Positions 1 to 14,482 of a DNA stretch of 64,000 nucleotides are shown piece by piece. Both the position numbers and the translations under genes were made by a program. Each line of letters begins with the position of its first letter. Position 1 is the first letter of the stretch. Under the pieces are notes generated by a model. That model was given only the letters and a program-made list of their open reading frames with translations, searched no databases and was not told the origin of the DNA. Source of the stretch: Zonotrichia leucophrys gambelii (Eukaryota > Chordata > Aves > Passeriformes > Passerellidae). The DNA lies in NCBI RefSeq assembly GCF_028769735.1, contig NC_088173.1, positions 6,841,038 through 6,905,037 on the forward strand, in the 5' to 3' direction.

Positions 1-1111
<1,111 letters not shown>

Positions 1112-4100
1112 TTAAATTGACAGTACTTTTTCTATTGTTATGTAAGATTATGGGACATTTTGAACAGGTTTCTCTCCTTATTTACTACCCCTCATCAGTG
1201 TCCTGTTGTAAATATTGGGGGTTTCTTTCCCACTTAACACAGAGGTTAACAAACAAGCATTTGTCCCACAGAGTAGCTTGTTTCAGCTTGTTCAGTTATA
1301 CAATCACCAGCAACTACACACACATATCCTGCTTCTCGACCAGCAAAAATACCCCAGCATCGTGGACTATAACATGGAAGGAGAGTCCTGAACACAAAAT
1401 GCCTTTGTTGCATAGGTGTTACCTCTGTTGTTGCAGATCTCTCCTATTAAAGCCTTTCTAGCTGAAGGCTGTTTTCTACATTCTTAATAGCTTTTTCAAA
1501 GAAAAAGACAAGAAAAGGCAATTATTGACTGTACCAAATGTAACACAACAGCATCCTACTTTTCAGTTGGGTATGTTTTTAAGTGGCACATATTTTAATG
1601 TAACAGTTCCTTTCCTTGATAGGCAATGTTCATGACACATTGCTGTGGTACTGTGAACACTTTGAGAAAATGTCCTTCCCAATCATTGCAGTCAGACAGC
1701 CATGAAATCAGAATATTAGATATTGTACTGCAGGGAAAAATAACTGCTTAGTTTTCTATCTTCAGTTTTCAATTAGGCTCAAAGTAGAATGATATTCACT
1801 AAGAGGGGTAGTATGCACAGGAAATTTCTTAACAGCAGTTGCCAACCACAGTCTGCATTCTAGACACACAGTCAGCATTCTAGACAGTCAACGCAAGGAA
1901 TTCTCTGCCTTAAAGCCAGCTGCTGATCGGAAAAGAAAAATTTGAAATAACTAGGTGCAATTTGACTCATTGCAGAATTTCCCATTCCCAAAACTAATAC
2001 AACTGCCTGTTGTATAAGTGATCCTGCTGTTATATTATGATTATACTTCCATATTTAATCATTATTAAATGTGGGTAGCTAATAGTTTCTGTTTTCCTGA
2101 AAGCTGCCTCTTAACAAATACATGATACAAGTCAATTTTACTTCTAATTATATGGAGGCCAACAGTTCAATCCCTGCTCCTCACTGGGAGAAACCAGTGG
2201 TGCTCACTCATGACAGCAGAGTCTCTGCCAGGCACCAGGAAAAGGCCAGGACTGATCCAGGAGCAGCTGCATGGGGAGCAGTGCATTTTCAAAGGGATGT
2301 AGATGCAAAGTCACAGTGATTTCAGACAACTTCTGGAGCATGGATGAGGAATATTCATCTGTTCTCATCTGCAAGGAAACTTCCTTTTTCAGCCAAATGC
2401 TAGGAATATGGGACTCCCAAAAGCCCTTCCTACCAAAAATAATCTTTTTCCCAGGATCATGTCTGCTTTTAAAGCAAATAAATAAAGATTGACTCCTAAA
2501 ATTCTTCTGCATGTCCTAAGTTTATTTGTATTATAGAGACTTCTGAAATCCATTACAAAGCATCCTTACAACAAGCTAAGTTGATTTCTACTCCAACCTT
2601 CTTACAAACAAATTTTAAGTCAGTGGACAGAAAAGGCACTGAGTCTGCACAGCCCTTACTATTCAACATAGATAAAGTAGAGGTATGGCTGAAGTATCCT
2701 ACAGGAGCCACAGGTACATTTCAGAGGACTAGAGGCTTCATGCTGGCTGTAGGAGACTCTCCAGAAAAAAAAAAAAAATATTATCTCCAAATGGTTACCT
2801 GGCACAGACTGGAATGAAATAAGAGAGTGACAAGAGAGCTACTCTTCAGGAGGTAAAATGGAGCTGCAGGGACTAATTGTGAAATTTGGCCTGTACTGAT
2901 GACAATACAAAATATTAATTAAAATTCCAAGAAAAGCACTGGTGTTACAAAAATATGACTGACAATCAAGTATCCCAACAGCAGAGTATCAAGGCTAAAT
3001 TCAAATATACTAGTATAACTTGAAGGAACCCTACTATAGGCAACAAAGTAACTTGGCAAATCTTTTCCTGCATGCTCCCCACCCACCAAATGCTTGGAAA
3101 CATGGTCCTCTTGTAAACTCACTCTAATGCTACCAGTTATTTGTATGTGATTTTTTTATTTGACACAGAGGAATGGTTTTAATATTTGCATAGAATAAAC
3201 TACAGGACATGGAATCTTCAAGCTTGCCTTGCATTCGAAGTTTTAATTTTTAAAAAAATTCCCATATTCTGTTATATGATTTCTAAACTCTTCTGGATCT
3301 ATTTTTCCATCAGAAATGAGTAGAGAAGACAGAGAGGTGAACAAACATATTGACCACAACTTATGCTATTAGAACAGTCTATCGATTCTCCCTGTTGCTT
3401 TGTGTTAAGAAAAAGTACACTAAGGAAGAAATGGCAGTTTTTTATATTTTTACCTCTTATTTTCCAAATTCTGCATGGTTAAGAAGTTTCTATTCATACC
3501 CTACCTTAAAGAAAACAAGCCCTTAAAGACAAAAGAAGCTGAAATGTAATAAATTTTGAATTACTCCTGTTACCATTTGTGTTAGCAGCCTGAATCTTGT
3601 GTTTGTTTCTTCCTTGTTACTTTACATAGTGCTAAAATAAAGGTACCTCTGAATTAAAAATTTGAACTTGAGGGTTCTGAATCAACATCTACAAAAACAA
3701 AAAATACATCATCCTTTTTTACAACAAATATTGTAGCTACTGCTTTGAAGGAGTATGTACTTGTCAAACAAACAATTCAGAAGCACAAAGCATAGTTTCA
3801 AATGGGCTCTCTAATCAAAATTCATCCAGCAGGCGTCACAGTTACAGGCTTTTTATAACTCATATTCTGTCAAGAACAGCACCAGTCATCATACTTAGCC
3901 CACCAGAGATTCAAACAGTTCTGGATCATCAGTTCCTGTGGAAAAGCCAAGGAATATAGTCAGCTAAAAGATGTTCAATGCAACATGTGTTTGCATAAAA
4001 ATCTAGCTTGTTTTTTTGAGAAAAGGACAAGCTTTTCCTACTGGGATTATAAAATTTGTTTCCTCAAGTGACACATATGCATGTAACTAAAAGGCCTGAT

Positions 4101-4789
4101 TTTCAAAAGTGCCGAAATCAATGGAGGCCCATATTGAAAAACAGTCTAGATTTTAAAGAATCCCCTGTTGGGAGGAAGGGGGGGCAGATTCATTTATACT
4201 TGTGGGCTCTTAAGTTATTCTGAATCACTGCTTTTGAAAGTTATACAAAGAAATGGGAACAGCAAAGGGTAAGGATATAATTTCTATTTAAGATGCTTCT
4301 TTTAGGGGAAAAAAATCTCAGGCAAAGAATAAAACAAGTAGCTGTCACCATCACATGACATACTCTAAAATAATGCAAAGGCTATTACAGCACCATTTCT
4401 AACTTGCTTTGGTCATAAATGTTAAAAAAATTCCCTATCTGACTTAGATCAGACCAGTTTCTCAGATGATGGAAGTCAAGGGTAAACTGACAAAATATAG
4501 TCAATAAAATTAATGATAAAGGAAGGATGAAAAGCACATCCCATGGAAGTAAAAAAAAAACCCAGTAATTACTAAAATCACATTGCACATGGTTCTCAAG
4601 CACTGGTTTCTTCTGATTCCCCTTCCATACTTGAACTGACATGGTATTATTACTGGGAAAAATAAAAAACAGAAAGGAAGAAAAAGGAATACATATAACA
4701 AATTGTAGAAGATTTATATATCCTTATCTGTCCTTAGCTGGAATGTTTGCTGTGTATTTTAATTACATTTAGGATTTTTAAAAAAATGT

Positions 4790-4945
4790 TAATTACAACA
4801 ACTCCTCTATGAAGATAACAATTTTATTATCCTCAATTTTCCTTGGGAAGCTGAGGCAGAAGGATTAAATTACGTGCAAGCAAGTGAAGCACAGGTGTTT
4901 GCCAAGTCTGGTTACAGCAGTCCAACACTAAGTAACCACACTGGA
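4790..4945 (+). mobile_element. MIR-like SINE remnant
   Basis: The order CTATGAAGATAACAATTTTA, then TTATCCTC, then AAGCTGAGGCAGAAGGATTA matches the conserved core of MIR SINEs (tctatgaggta, attatcccc, aaactgaggca). Divergence is high, as expected for an element shared by amniotes. MIR copies are scarce in birds but known. Confidence 0.62.
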
Positions 4946-5487
4946 AAATGTCAACATCATTGACTTGTCAAAAAATTAGAAAAGTGGTTCAGCACTTAGC
5001 TGGAGTTGGTATTAGTGGCATCACCAATTCCTTTATGCCAACTCTCCAGCTGTTGGGATACCCTTTCTGATGGTCTGAAATCCTGCTGACTTGTCCCTCA
5101 GCAGAAGAGCTGGCTCAGCTGAAGCGGGCTGCTTGGCAGAGAATTTGCAGTGGCTGAAGTCTAAACTAATCCAGGCTGAGTAATGGAGATGATCAGAAAA
5201 GTCAGACGAAAAGGCTCCTCAGGAGCATTTACCAGTTTGTCAAAATGCTAAGATTCCACAGGGGCATTTAAATTTTCAATGAGTTCCTTTGGTCTGCTGT
5301 CTGACAGCAGTTTTCAAAATTTTTTCGAGTTCTTTCATATGCCCCTTCTCAGTTGCCTGCGTCCCTGACAGGGTACACAGAGTTCCAGTCTGTGATGGAC
5401 ATGCAGGATTCTGCATACCTGAGAGCTCCCCCTCTCCTGGAGAATGCTGAGAAGGCATTACATTTATTGAAATAAATTTTCAGAGTA

Positions 5488-5537
5488 TTTCCCATATTTG
5501 AGAATGACCTGGGTATTGAGAATGACCTGAGTATTAT
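5488..5537. repeat. Short tandem duplication, 18-base unit
   Basis: TTGAGAATGACCTGGGTA is followed by TTGAGAATGACCTGAGTA, two copies differing at one base. Confidence 0.8.
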
Positions 5538-6828
5538 TCATTCCCCCCCCTCACCAAAATAATCTAGATTCCTTTCTTCACAGAGGTTAGGGACAAAACA
5601 TGCATGGCTCACTCTAGGTATGTTTATAAGAAGAGAAGAAAGGAGTGTGATCACTGCAAAACCTTCAGAAAGGTTCCAGATGTTTGTTTGCATGAAACTG
5701 GCTATATTATTGATTAATGTGTCAAGGCTGTTTTCAGAAGAAAACAGGCCTGAAAGATTGGGTTGGGGTTTTTATTCTTTTTAATTTCAATTTTTATTCA
5801 GTAAAGCTGTAAATACAGGTTTTGGGCAGCTAAAATAGAAGACAATCTCTTTGAGGTAATCAAAAACCATCAAAAGTCTTCTTGGTGGGATAGAACTTTT
5901 AAAGTATACATATGCAGTTCTAATGTATACTATAAAAAATATTCAGACAAACATTATTTTAAATGTAGAATTAATAGTGCCTGTGAGAACACTGCAAGGC
6001 TGTAACTGAAAGGCTGCTAAAGCATAAAAAAAAAGAAGCAAAAATAAAATACTGCTCTTTAAATAAATATGTCAACAACAACAAAAAAAGGAGGTCAAGT
6101 TGCAGTGCTATGGGAAACTTAAGTGAGGATTTCTGAGTTTTTGTGGAAATGCTGTCAAAAGCTTAAAGTTAATTTAATTATTTTTCTATAAAAAATTATT
6201 TATCTGGAACTGACATTGTTCTGACATTGTAATATGGTCTCCAGGGGCATGCTTGGCAATGTTGCCCAAAGGCCTTGAAAATGTCATTCGTAATACAAGT
6301 CAGAAATTGCACAGGTGAAACAGCCAGGGTCTTAATCCATCAAACACTGTTCCAACTCAACATGCTGCCCTTATCTGACAAGCTCCTTAGTGTGTCTGTT
6401 GACAGCTCAAGACACTGACTGGCTGGCAGGGAATGGGGGTCAGAGGAGGTCATGCAACACGGAGCTGTAACAGCAGCAAAATCCGTGGGAACACAGATAT
6501 TTCAAAATCATGTTCTGCCATTTCTTTATTTTTGGTTTAGGTGGTTTATGCAGCAATTTTATTTATCCAACTTCAGCATCTTCATTCATTATCCACTATT
6601 AAATTCCAACAGTCTCAAAGCCACATATGCCCTACATAAAACCACTTCCAATTTATAAACTGAAGTCATCTGTGAGAAGAGAAAATCCATTTCTCCCCTT
6701 GACATCAGCACTTCACTTCCAATGGGCTCACTTTAACCATGAACTATCAGCAAGAAAATTTCTTCATATAGGCCACAATTGTCTTTCAAATCTCCATCTT
6801 TAACAAAGCTTATGTAGAATAAGCTTAC

Positions 6829-7042
6829 CAGTTTAACTTCTGGAGCTTCTAGTATAATACTACTAAGTATCATATCAACAGCTGCACTCTTGATTCGCAT
6901 TGGTGTAAATAAACCAGAATCAGACACTGCACTTAATTCCTCATAGTGTTGACTGGAACAAGAATATATTCTGGAGAAAATGTCTGGAGGAAGAGACAGG
7001 AGTTGAAAGCCAGTAGGCTTAGAGACCCCAACTGACTTAACT
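6829..7042 (-). other. Exon-like open segment inside the GABRA2 intron, unknown identity
   Basis: I do not recognise this. The minus strand is open from about 7069 to 6733, reading KPTGFQLLSLPPDIFSRIY and later LFTPMRIKSAAVDMILSSI. A good 5' splice site AAACTG|gtaagc falls at 6827-6828, in phase 0, and a possible 3' splice site (ctcttcag) ends at 7043. The composition looks protein-like rather than random. It does not match the GABA-A receptor family. It could be a cryptic exon, a fragment of a decayed retrocopy, or a chance open frame. Confidence 0.25.
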
Positions 7043-10000
7043 CTGAAGAGCTGATATCTATTAACAGATATTATATCACTTACTAAATTAAAGACAGCTC
7101 TATATAAAGTCTATCAGGGGCCCTCCAAAGGCCTATTAAGAACTTTCAAAATTCAGCAGCCCTGGAGAGCAGTACCATAAATACTATTATGTCATTTACA
7201 CTAATAGAATACTTGGGCTGCATATAAGCCCACTCTTTTATTTCAGCAAAGCAGTATTCATTATTCTGAAATAATTAAAATTTGTTCAAAATGACAAGAA
7301 TTTGCTATAAGAAAATAATTCAGTTAAACATTAGTGTTTCTTTAGAGATGAGTAAGACTTTTTGACCATCAGAAAAACACACTAACCTGGAAAAAAGAAT
7401 TTAGCTTAACTGTCAACACCCTTCTCTACTCTAGCAAAAAATATGACTTGTGAAAACATTCTCAGATATTTTTTTAGCTAAACTAACAGCTTTTTTAGGT
7501 GTAGGCTACCCACAAAATGTGCACAGAATGATATGTAGGCACATCTTAAACACAAATAATGTGATATATTATCACAATCAGTATTTACTCTTTGTGCTGT
7601 ATGTAGAAGATGCTGGTGCGAACTGCCTTAGCATCATTACCAGATATCAAATGATAAAACAAAAAAATTCTGTGCTGAGAGAACATTTACACATTACTAA
7701 GATAATTTTCACATGTATATGACAAATTTGAGGCTTAACTCTCAGTGAAAAAGAAGAGTGCAGATCACACACATAAACGTTGTATTTACTACATTTTCTT
7801 CTCTCTCTCCCAAGTGACCTTTAATTTGCAAACCTTATTATTTCATATCACAAATTTAAATTTCCAAAGGGTCCTGTGAATGAAGAACTTTGGATATAAG
7901 TGACATTTGGGGTGCAGTTTTAACTTTATTTTATGCTTTCTCCACAAATTTGAGAAAGGTGCTCAAGAATAGTGCTAAAGACTGATTTTGGTGCTCAATT
8001 ATCTCTTAAAGTATATTGGACAAGCTGCACAAAGTTATTTAAGCTCCAAGTTTCCATTTAAATCAATCAAAGTTAATCTGAATGTCTCTGTGGTCCAGAT
8101 CATAATGACTAAGTTTTGCACTTATATTTGTCTGAATCCCCTTTATTCCCAAATTGCTGTCTAACACTGTCAGTACCTAAATTTCCCCGGCTGCTTATAT
8201 TTCCACCTTAAGGCAAATATATCCCAATGCTGCCAAGCAGCCTAAAGAACTGGCTCTCAACCAAGTCCCAACGAGTTCCTCAAACTATAAATAATTACAA
8301 ATTTACTGAGCCAGAAAGATTTCGAGAGAGAAAGCAAGAAAACAAGCAAGAGACTGATTCCACAGCCTCGCAGTACTCATGGGATAGAACAGACTTAAAC
8401 TGAAGCCTCTGCTCAAGATCTAATTATTTACACAAAGCAGAACAATTCCCTCCAAAGACTGAGGAAGCATGCTGTGTCTTAGAAAATTCACCTTTGTGGT
8501 CAAGACAGAACCTGACACACAGTCACTGAGTTCATGTCTCTGCTTTAAACTAGAGCATGCACTTGACAAGAGCTGCTCTCTGTTTTAGAAGTTTCCATTA
8601 AACCCAACCATCAGCTTCTCTCATGGCTCTTTTCAGGAAAGGAGGAATGACATGAGAGGGAACACCCCTGTGAATAGATGAAAAGGAGACTGGTAAAGTT
8701 TTCACACCCAAACTTGGTTGTTTCACATGTGTTGGTAAGGAAAGGCTTCAGCTGCTTGCTCCTCTTCAGCATTTTTAATTACTTAGCTTGACAGATTTCT
8801 ACTCAGTTTATCAACTTTAAGAGCCACATTTGTAGACAGTTATGCCAACACCATCTCTGAGATGTGCCAACACGCCCAGCTTTGCTCATGTTCCACATAG
8901 GATGCCCAGCTGTTGGAAGCAACGAATTCCACTCTATCTGGGCTCCAGGAGATGTGGGAACTGACAAATCTAAGCCCTCAGTCTTGTGGGGCCAACTGGC
9001 CAAAGACCATGAATGCCTCTAAATGGCAGCAGGAAAAAAGAGATCTCAGTCCATGTTCTGACACATAGGTAGCTATTTTGTACAAATAAATAAGTAAAAT
9101 ATCTCCAACGGAAGAAGCCACTTTCTCAGAATGATCAAAAGCCCCATGCCTACATAAAAGGTTTGGAAATTGGGAAATATGGATTCAGAACCCTTTTCCA
9201 AATCAAGTAGGGAGTAACTAAGATGTTTAATCTAGAATATACTTTATCCCTGAGGAGAAGGCGCTGTACTGACTGGTGCAGCTCATATCACATTGGGCCA
9301 ATCAACCATCCAGTGTCTTGCCTGAATCCTGCCACTACTTTAACATGAAAGAGATTTCAAACAACCCAAAAGTGCATAAATTAATTGGTTCTTTGCACTG
9401 GGAAAAGAAGATATTTACTCTCACTCATTACTGTTGAACTTCATAGGCTCTTGTCACCTCCGGCAACATTTTGACAATCTCAGAGGTATTGACTGCCAAG
9501 TGATTAAGAAAGCAATTAACTATCTAGACAGCTTTTTGGATTTTTCCCCTATCATTTAAACAGAGTATTCCTCCAATTTACAGGTTCATTGTAAAGGTAT
9601 TAATACAATATGGATGCTTTCGTTGTATAAACACTTGTAAAAGCTGGGTAATTATGAACATTAATGTTGACCATTAAAAAGGGAGAGACAAAATGCTGAA
9701 AAGAAGTAAATTAAATCATTGGGAAGAACGATCTAAACACATGGGCATAAACTTGTTCCTATAAGACTACCATGAAATCCACCAAATCTCCCTTCTTCCC
9801 TCTTCATTACATCCTCACACACCGTGAAGGAAAAAAAAATAATAACAAAAATAACTTAAAAGCATACAGCTCTAAAATAAACTACCAGTGTGAGAAATTT
9901 TTAGTTAAAGTTGCACAAAATGTTCAACAGAAACATGAAATTGAAAATATAGTTGAGTTTGGCTGGAAGAAATGTGATCTTGCTGAAACAGATTACTTAA

Positions 10001-10969
10001 ATGTTGAAGTTAGAGGAATTTAGCTAGCACACAACAAGTTTGGCAGCAAACCAAAACCACATGTCACACAAATGAAAACTAAAACATCAGCACTAAATCT
10101 GGTCCCTTTAGACACTACAGCTTCCATCAGGATGAGGAGTGTTTATAATTACCAGGCTGAGTAATAAATATGACTGCTGCATTGTTTAGATCAACTGGAT
10201 GAGCATGATGGAGCTAAAATGAACCAGACTGCCCCAACACTCTCTAAAGAATCAGACAGAGGAAGACAAAAAGAGCAAACAAGTCTGGAAGTCTGGAAGG
10301 GAGCAGACTTTGACAAAGCAGAGCAGTAATTATTTGAACTGACCTGAATTGGTGTCATCACACAAGTAGGGAGGGCAAAGTTATTACTCGCATGAGACCA
10401 TATTTCTGTCTACTCTGCTCAGAGATTTGTGCTACTAGAGAGAAAATCATAACGTGTAGGTAAGGCAGAAAAATTCCCAAAATTATTCCAGATTGCAGAA
10501 ATTTATACTCAGAGGTCTTCATCTCTCTTCTTTTTTTTTAAATGTTTGAATTTTATGACCTCAGTACTTAGAGTCATCGAACACCTTGGCAAATTCTGCA
10601 GCATTACACTTCTAGGCTAATTTCAGGTTTAATATCTGTGCTTTACTCCAAGTCATAGCATTTATAAATCATCCCATTTGATACACTCACTCTGACAGTC
10701 CCTCCTGCATTTCAAACCACATCTACCCCTAACAGCAGTATAATTTTTAAAAAGTAGCTGCTTCCAGTTTCTCTTTGCAGTCATAATGCAGCCAAGTCTG
10801 GGTTTCTTAACAAGTGATTTTATTGTATAGTGGCTATTGGCTCTTCAAAAACTTCACTTTTGTTGTTAGCCTATTTGCTTGCCCATCATTTACATAGGCC
10901 CAGCTGCTTTTCTAACCAAGATCACTCATTCTAGATTTTATCCAAATTAGATTTCAGAAGCCAGTTTGG

Positions 10970-10972
<3 letters not shown>

Positions 10973-11007
<35 letters not shown>
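10973..11007. repeat. (AT)n microsatellite
   Basis: About 17 uninterrupted AT units lie in the large GABRA2 intron. Confidence 0.97.
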
Positions 11008-11011
<4 letters not shown>

Positions 11012-11218
11012 GTAACATGTCAACTTGCCAGTGAAAGTACAAGTTATGAAAGGATGCTGTCCTTCAGGACCTTCCAAAATTCTAAACATTAAAAAAAATC
11101 CTAAATTTTTGTTATTTCCTGGAAAAACATCAGAAGTCTGCACCAAGCACTGGTAAAATGGCCACAGAATTCAGTGGATTGTCCAGGAAGCTGTGATAAT
11201 ACATTATCATAGAGCATA

Positions 11219-11233
11219 ATACATAGAGCATAG

Positions 11234-11287
<54 letters not shown>

Positions 11288-11303
11288 TATATGCTCTATG
11301 TAT
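11219..11303. repeat. (CATATA)n hexamer repeat bounded by a perfect inverted repeat
   Basis: About nine CATATA units (11234-11287) sit between ATACATAGAGCATA (11219-11232) and its exact complement TATGCTCTATGTAT (11290-11303). A second copy of CATAGAGCATA lies just to the left (11208-11218). The whole can fold as a long AT-rich stem. Confidence 0.9.
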
Positions 11304-13285
11304 GAGCATTTCATTATTTGGCTACACTGCTTTCTCTAAGCTGAAACAGACACTGTCACAGTGCTTATTAGCCTTGTTAATTATTTAATGAGGAATGTGG
11401 GTAGCAGAGCCCACTGAAATCAGTGAAAAAGTCTTTGCCTACTGACTACGAGCTTCAGCAGAAGCCTTTGGATTATGTCTGGCCAGCCACAGCAAAAAAG
11501 TTGCCACCCTGGAGCTGACAGAAACTGTGATGAAGCTCTGGGAAGGATTGTCTTGCTTGTTCTGGGGCAAGCATTCACATCACCAGAAGCTGGCATCTTC
11601 CCAAGGCTTGCAGCTATCAGAACAAAGTATGAAACTCACATGTTTCAAAGTCCCAAAGGCTGATGATGTCCTCTAGAGATCAACAGACATAAGAAAGCAT
11701 TGAAAATGAAGATCCTTTCAGACAGATTAATTTTAATGTCTGTGCTTAGTGTCTGGGTATTACAGTCCTGGATTGTATAGTCATTAAAAATGGAGCTGCA
11801 GCTCTTTTATCTTTTGCTAGCCTTGTACTTTGCACTCAAGCATGACAGGAACCAATGGTAGAAAGAGGTAGTGCCTTTATTTAATAGAGCTGCATATTAG
11901 TGGGCACTTTTAATGCATCTTTTTTGCAGCAGGATCCTCAAATATATTTTTCATATGTAATGCTGTATGAAATTCTATAATAGTATTTCAGAAGACTGTG
12001 ATACCCTATTAAAAAAAAAATAAATTAGAGAGTGTTCTAATCCTTTTATCAACCAGGCAGCAGTTCCTATTTCAAGCCAGGTAAAATAACTATGAAAGAC
12101 AGGAAATTAATGTTTGTCCAGACTACTCTATATTCTCAAAAAAGCTAGCCAGAGGAATTACTAAAATCACCCAGAGGTTGTGTGCATGTTAACACCCTAA
12201 ATACCCGGCATGCTTAAGCACACGTAGACACACACTTCACTCGCACATTCCTGAGCGTCACAGCTGCTGAAACGCAGGGAAGGAAGGAGTACACTTATGG
12301 ATTCAAGACACAGCACAAATCAGACTTGCTGCCAAGCTGCCTTTAATTTTTTATTACCATTTTTTGCCTGGCAGGACAACTCAGGGGATGGTCATGGGTA
12401 ATAAGCTTCCTGCTAAACAGGACTCCTGACAAACAATGAGTTCATGGCTTGATCCAACAGTGAATCATTTTAATACTTCAACAAGCATCTCCCAAATAAG
12501 CAAAAAATATTGGCATGGGCAGCAATGAAGCAATTTTTAATTTCCATTTTAAGATGCTACAGAGTTGTCAGCTATTTTTCTGCTATCCAGTTAATACTAA
12601 AAAAGGTCTTAGTGTGTACAAGGAGTGTACTGTGGCACTCAAAAGTCCCACAGCTGAGTCACTAGAATGTCTCCAAGCTACTTTACAGATAACAGTGTTT
12701 CCCTGAATCTCCTCTAAAACATACTCCCAGGATACTCCCAGAGCTTGGATTAAGCAGCCTCAAATTTGTCTTTTATTTTCGCCTATGACAAGAGAATTTG
12801 CCTCTGGCTGTCCATGGAACTTTGAGAATCCACTAGGTTTCTATATGTGGAAAGACTATATATTTGGGACTGCAATCTGCTTGTAAAATTAAATCAATAG
12901 TTTGGAATTTTTACAGGCATAAATTAAAAAATAGAGTGTTGTTTTTTTTTATTTGAAACAATGCCTAATATGAGTTTAATCAGAACCCAGTTCTTTAAAG
13001 TGCATATTGTTCTAAGCAGAAATATTTGTGAAAATGCAGGTAATATCTACTGCAGATATTATTTTAAAACAGTCAATTACTTTAAAAATAGCATTATCAT
13101 GCAGTAGCAAACCAGATTATCTATTATTTTTTTTTCTTCTAATGGTCATTAAAGACAAAATGTCTAGTAAAAGCATAAAGAATTCTCTGACAGCTTTTAG
13201 CACCCAGCAGATGAAAAGGGATTATTAAAAATGTGACCATTTCCTTATCTCAAGTAACAGGCATTTATATTTCTCCCTTCTCATC

Positions 13286-13305
13286 TTTATTTATTTATTT
13301 ATTTT
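13286..13305. repeat. (TTTA)n short tandem repeat
   Basis: About four to five TTTA units in the large GABRA2 intron. Confidence 0.8.
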
Positions 13306-13807
13306 CCCAGGTGGAAGTCTCTTCCCTTTTCCTTTCAGAAACTGCATAAGATGATGCAGTACCAAATTCACATTTAAAGATCTGGTAAAAAGAAGTTGAC
13401 TGTTCAATGCTCAGTTAAAACTATTGACACAAACAAGTCCATGAAATGCTATGGAATGCCTTAGGATGGCAGAGTGGTTATATAAACACAGCACTGCATC
13501 TGTGACTAAAACCTTTGGTTTTCTCATTTATAAACACCACAATACAACACTCTTCAGCTGCTTCTTATTCAGTGAGCCTTTAACTTATTATTTCAAATAG
13601 TGAGAAGAAACAGGCATCTACAGTAGCCTTCAGACTGTCACTCAGAATGACACATCTAGAACATTATGCTGGTGTATTAAGGGTAGGAACTGTCCCTTGA
13701 ACCCATCTCTAAATTCTTGCATATAAACACAGACTTCCTCACCTGTTCCATTCCTTTTCTGCTCTCTGGTGTTGTGCTGAGAGGCTTACACACTTGCAAG
13801 AATGGAA

Positions 13808-13809
13808 GA

Positions 13810-13882
<73 letters not shown>

Positions 13883-13894
13883 GTAATAATAATA
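13808..13894. repeat. (AAT)n trinucleotide microsatellite
   Basis: About 28 AAT units with one interruption (AGT near 13882). It creates a spurious poly-asparagine open frame on the plus strand. Confidence 0.97.
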
Positions 13895-14462
13895 TTTCCC
13901 AATTTCCTAATAGAAGTCTGAGGAACCTATTGTCTTACAACAACTAAGAACGGATACAAGAAAGAAAAAGAGGGAATGTGTTGGAAGACAATTATCTCTT
14001 TTGGATGAGAGAATCAGCACCAAGCAATTGAGACAAACAAAGAAGAACTAGCAACATTCAGGGCAATCATTCACTCAGAACATACATTGCCTTCATGTAA
14101 TCTTGCTATTTAAGAGATGGACAGTATGCAATTTTTTAAATTAAAACAGAAGAAGGTGCTAAATGAAGATAGGTAACTCCATGAAACTACTTTCACACCA
14201 AAGATCATAAATGCAAGCAGTCTTGAAAATTTTACAGCATACACCACTTTTTTAACTGATTTATATTGAACCATATGTGAAGGTCAGTGGTCCATAGCAC
14301 TGAATTTTATGTTCAATCAACTCTATTAGTCATAACACTACCAGATTGTAAAATACCTAATTTACAGTCTGTAGAAAAACATAGATTAAGCAGATGGAAC
14401 ATGGGACACCCAGGTTTTCCCAAACAAACTAGATAAGGACATGTGATCTCTACTGGTTTAAC

Positions 14463-14482
14463 AAAAAAAAAAAAAAAAAAAA
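14463..14482. repeat. A-run of twenty bases
   Basis: A homopolymer A tract in the large GABRA2 intron. No SINE or LINE body is recognisable to its left. Confidence 0.9.

Noticed and set aside
13717..13947. Plus-strand frame with a long asparagine run
   Set aside because: It is the translation of an (AAT)n microsatellite.
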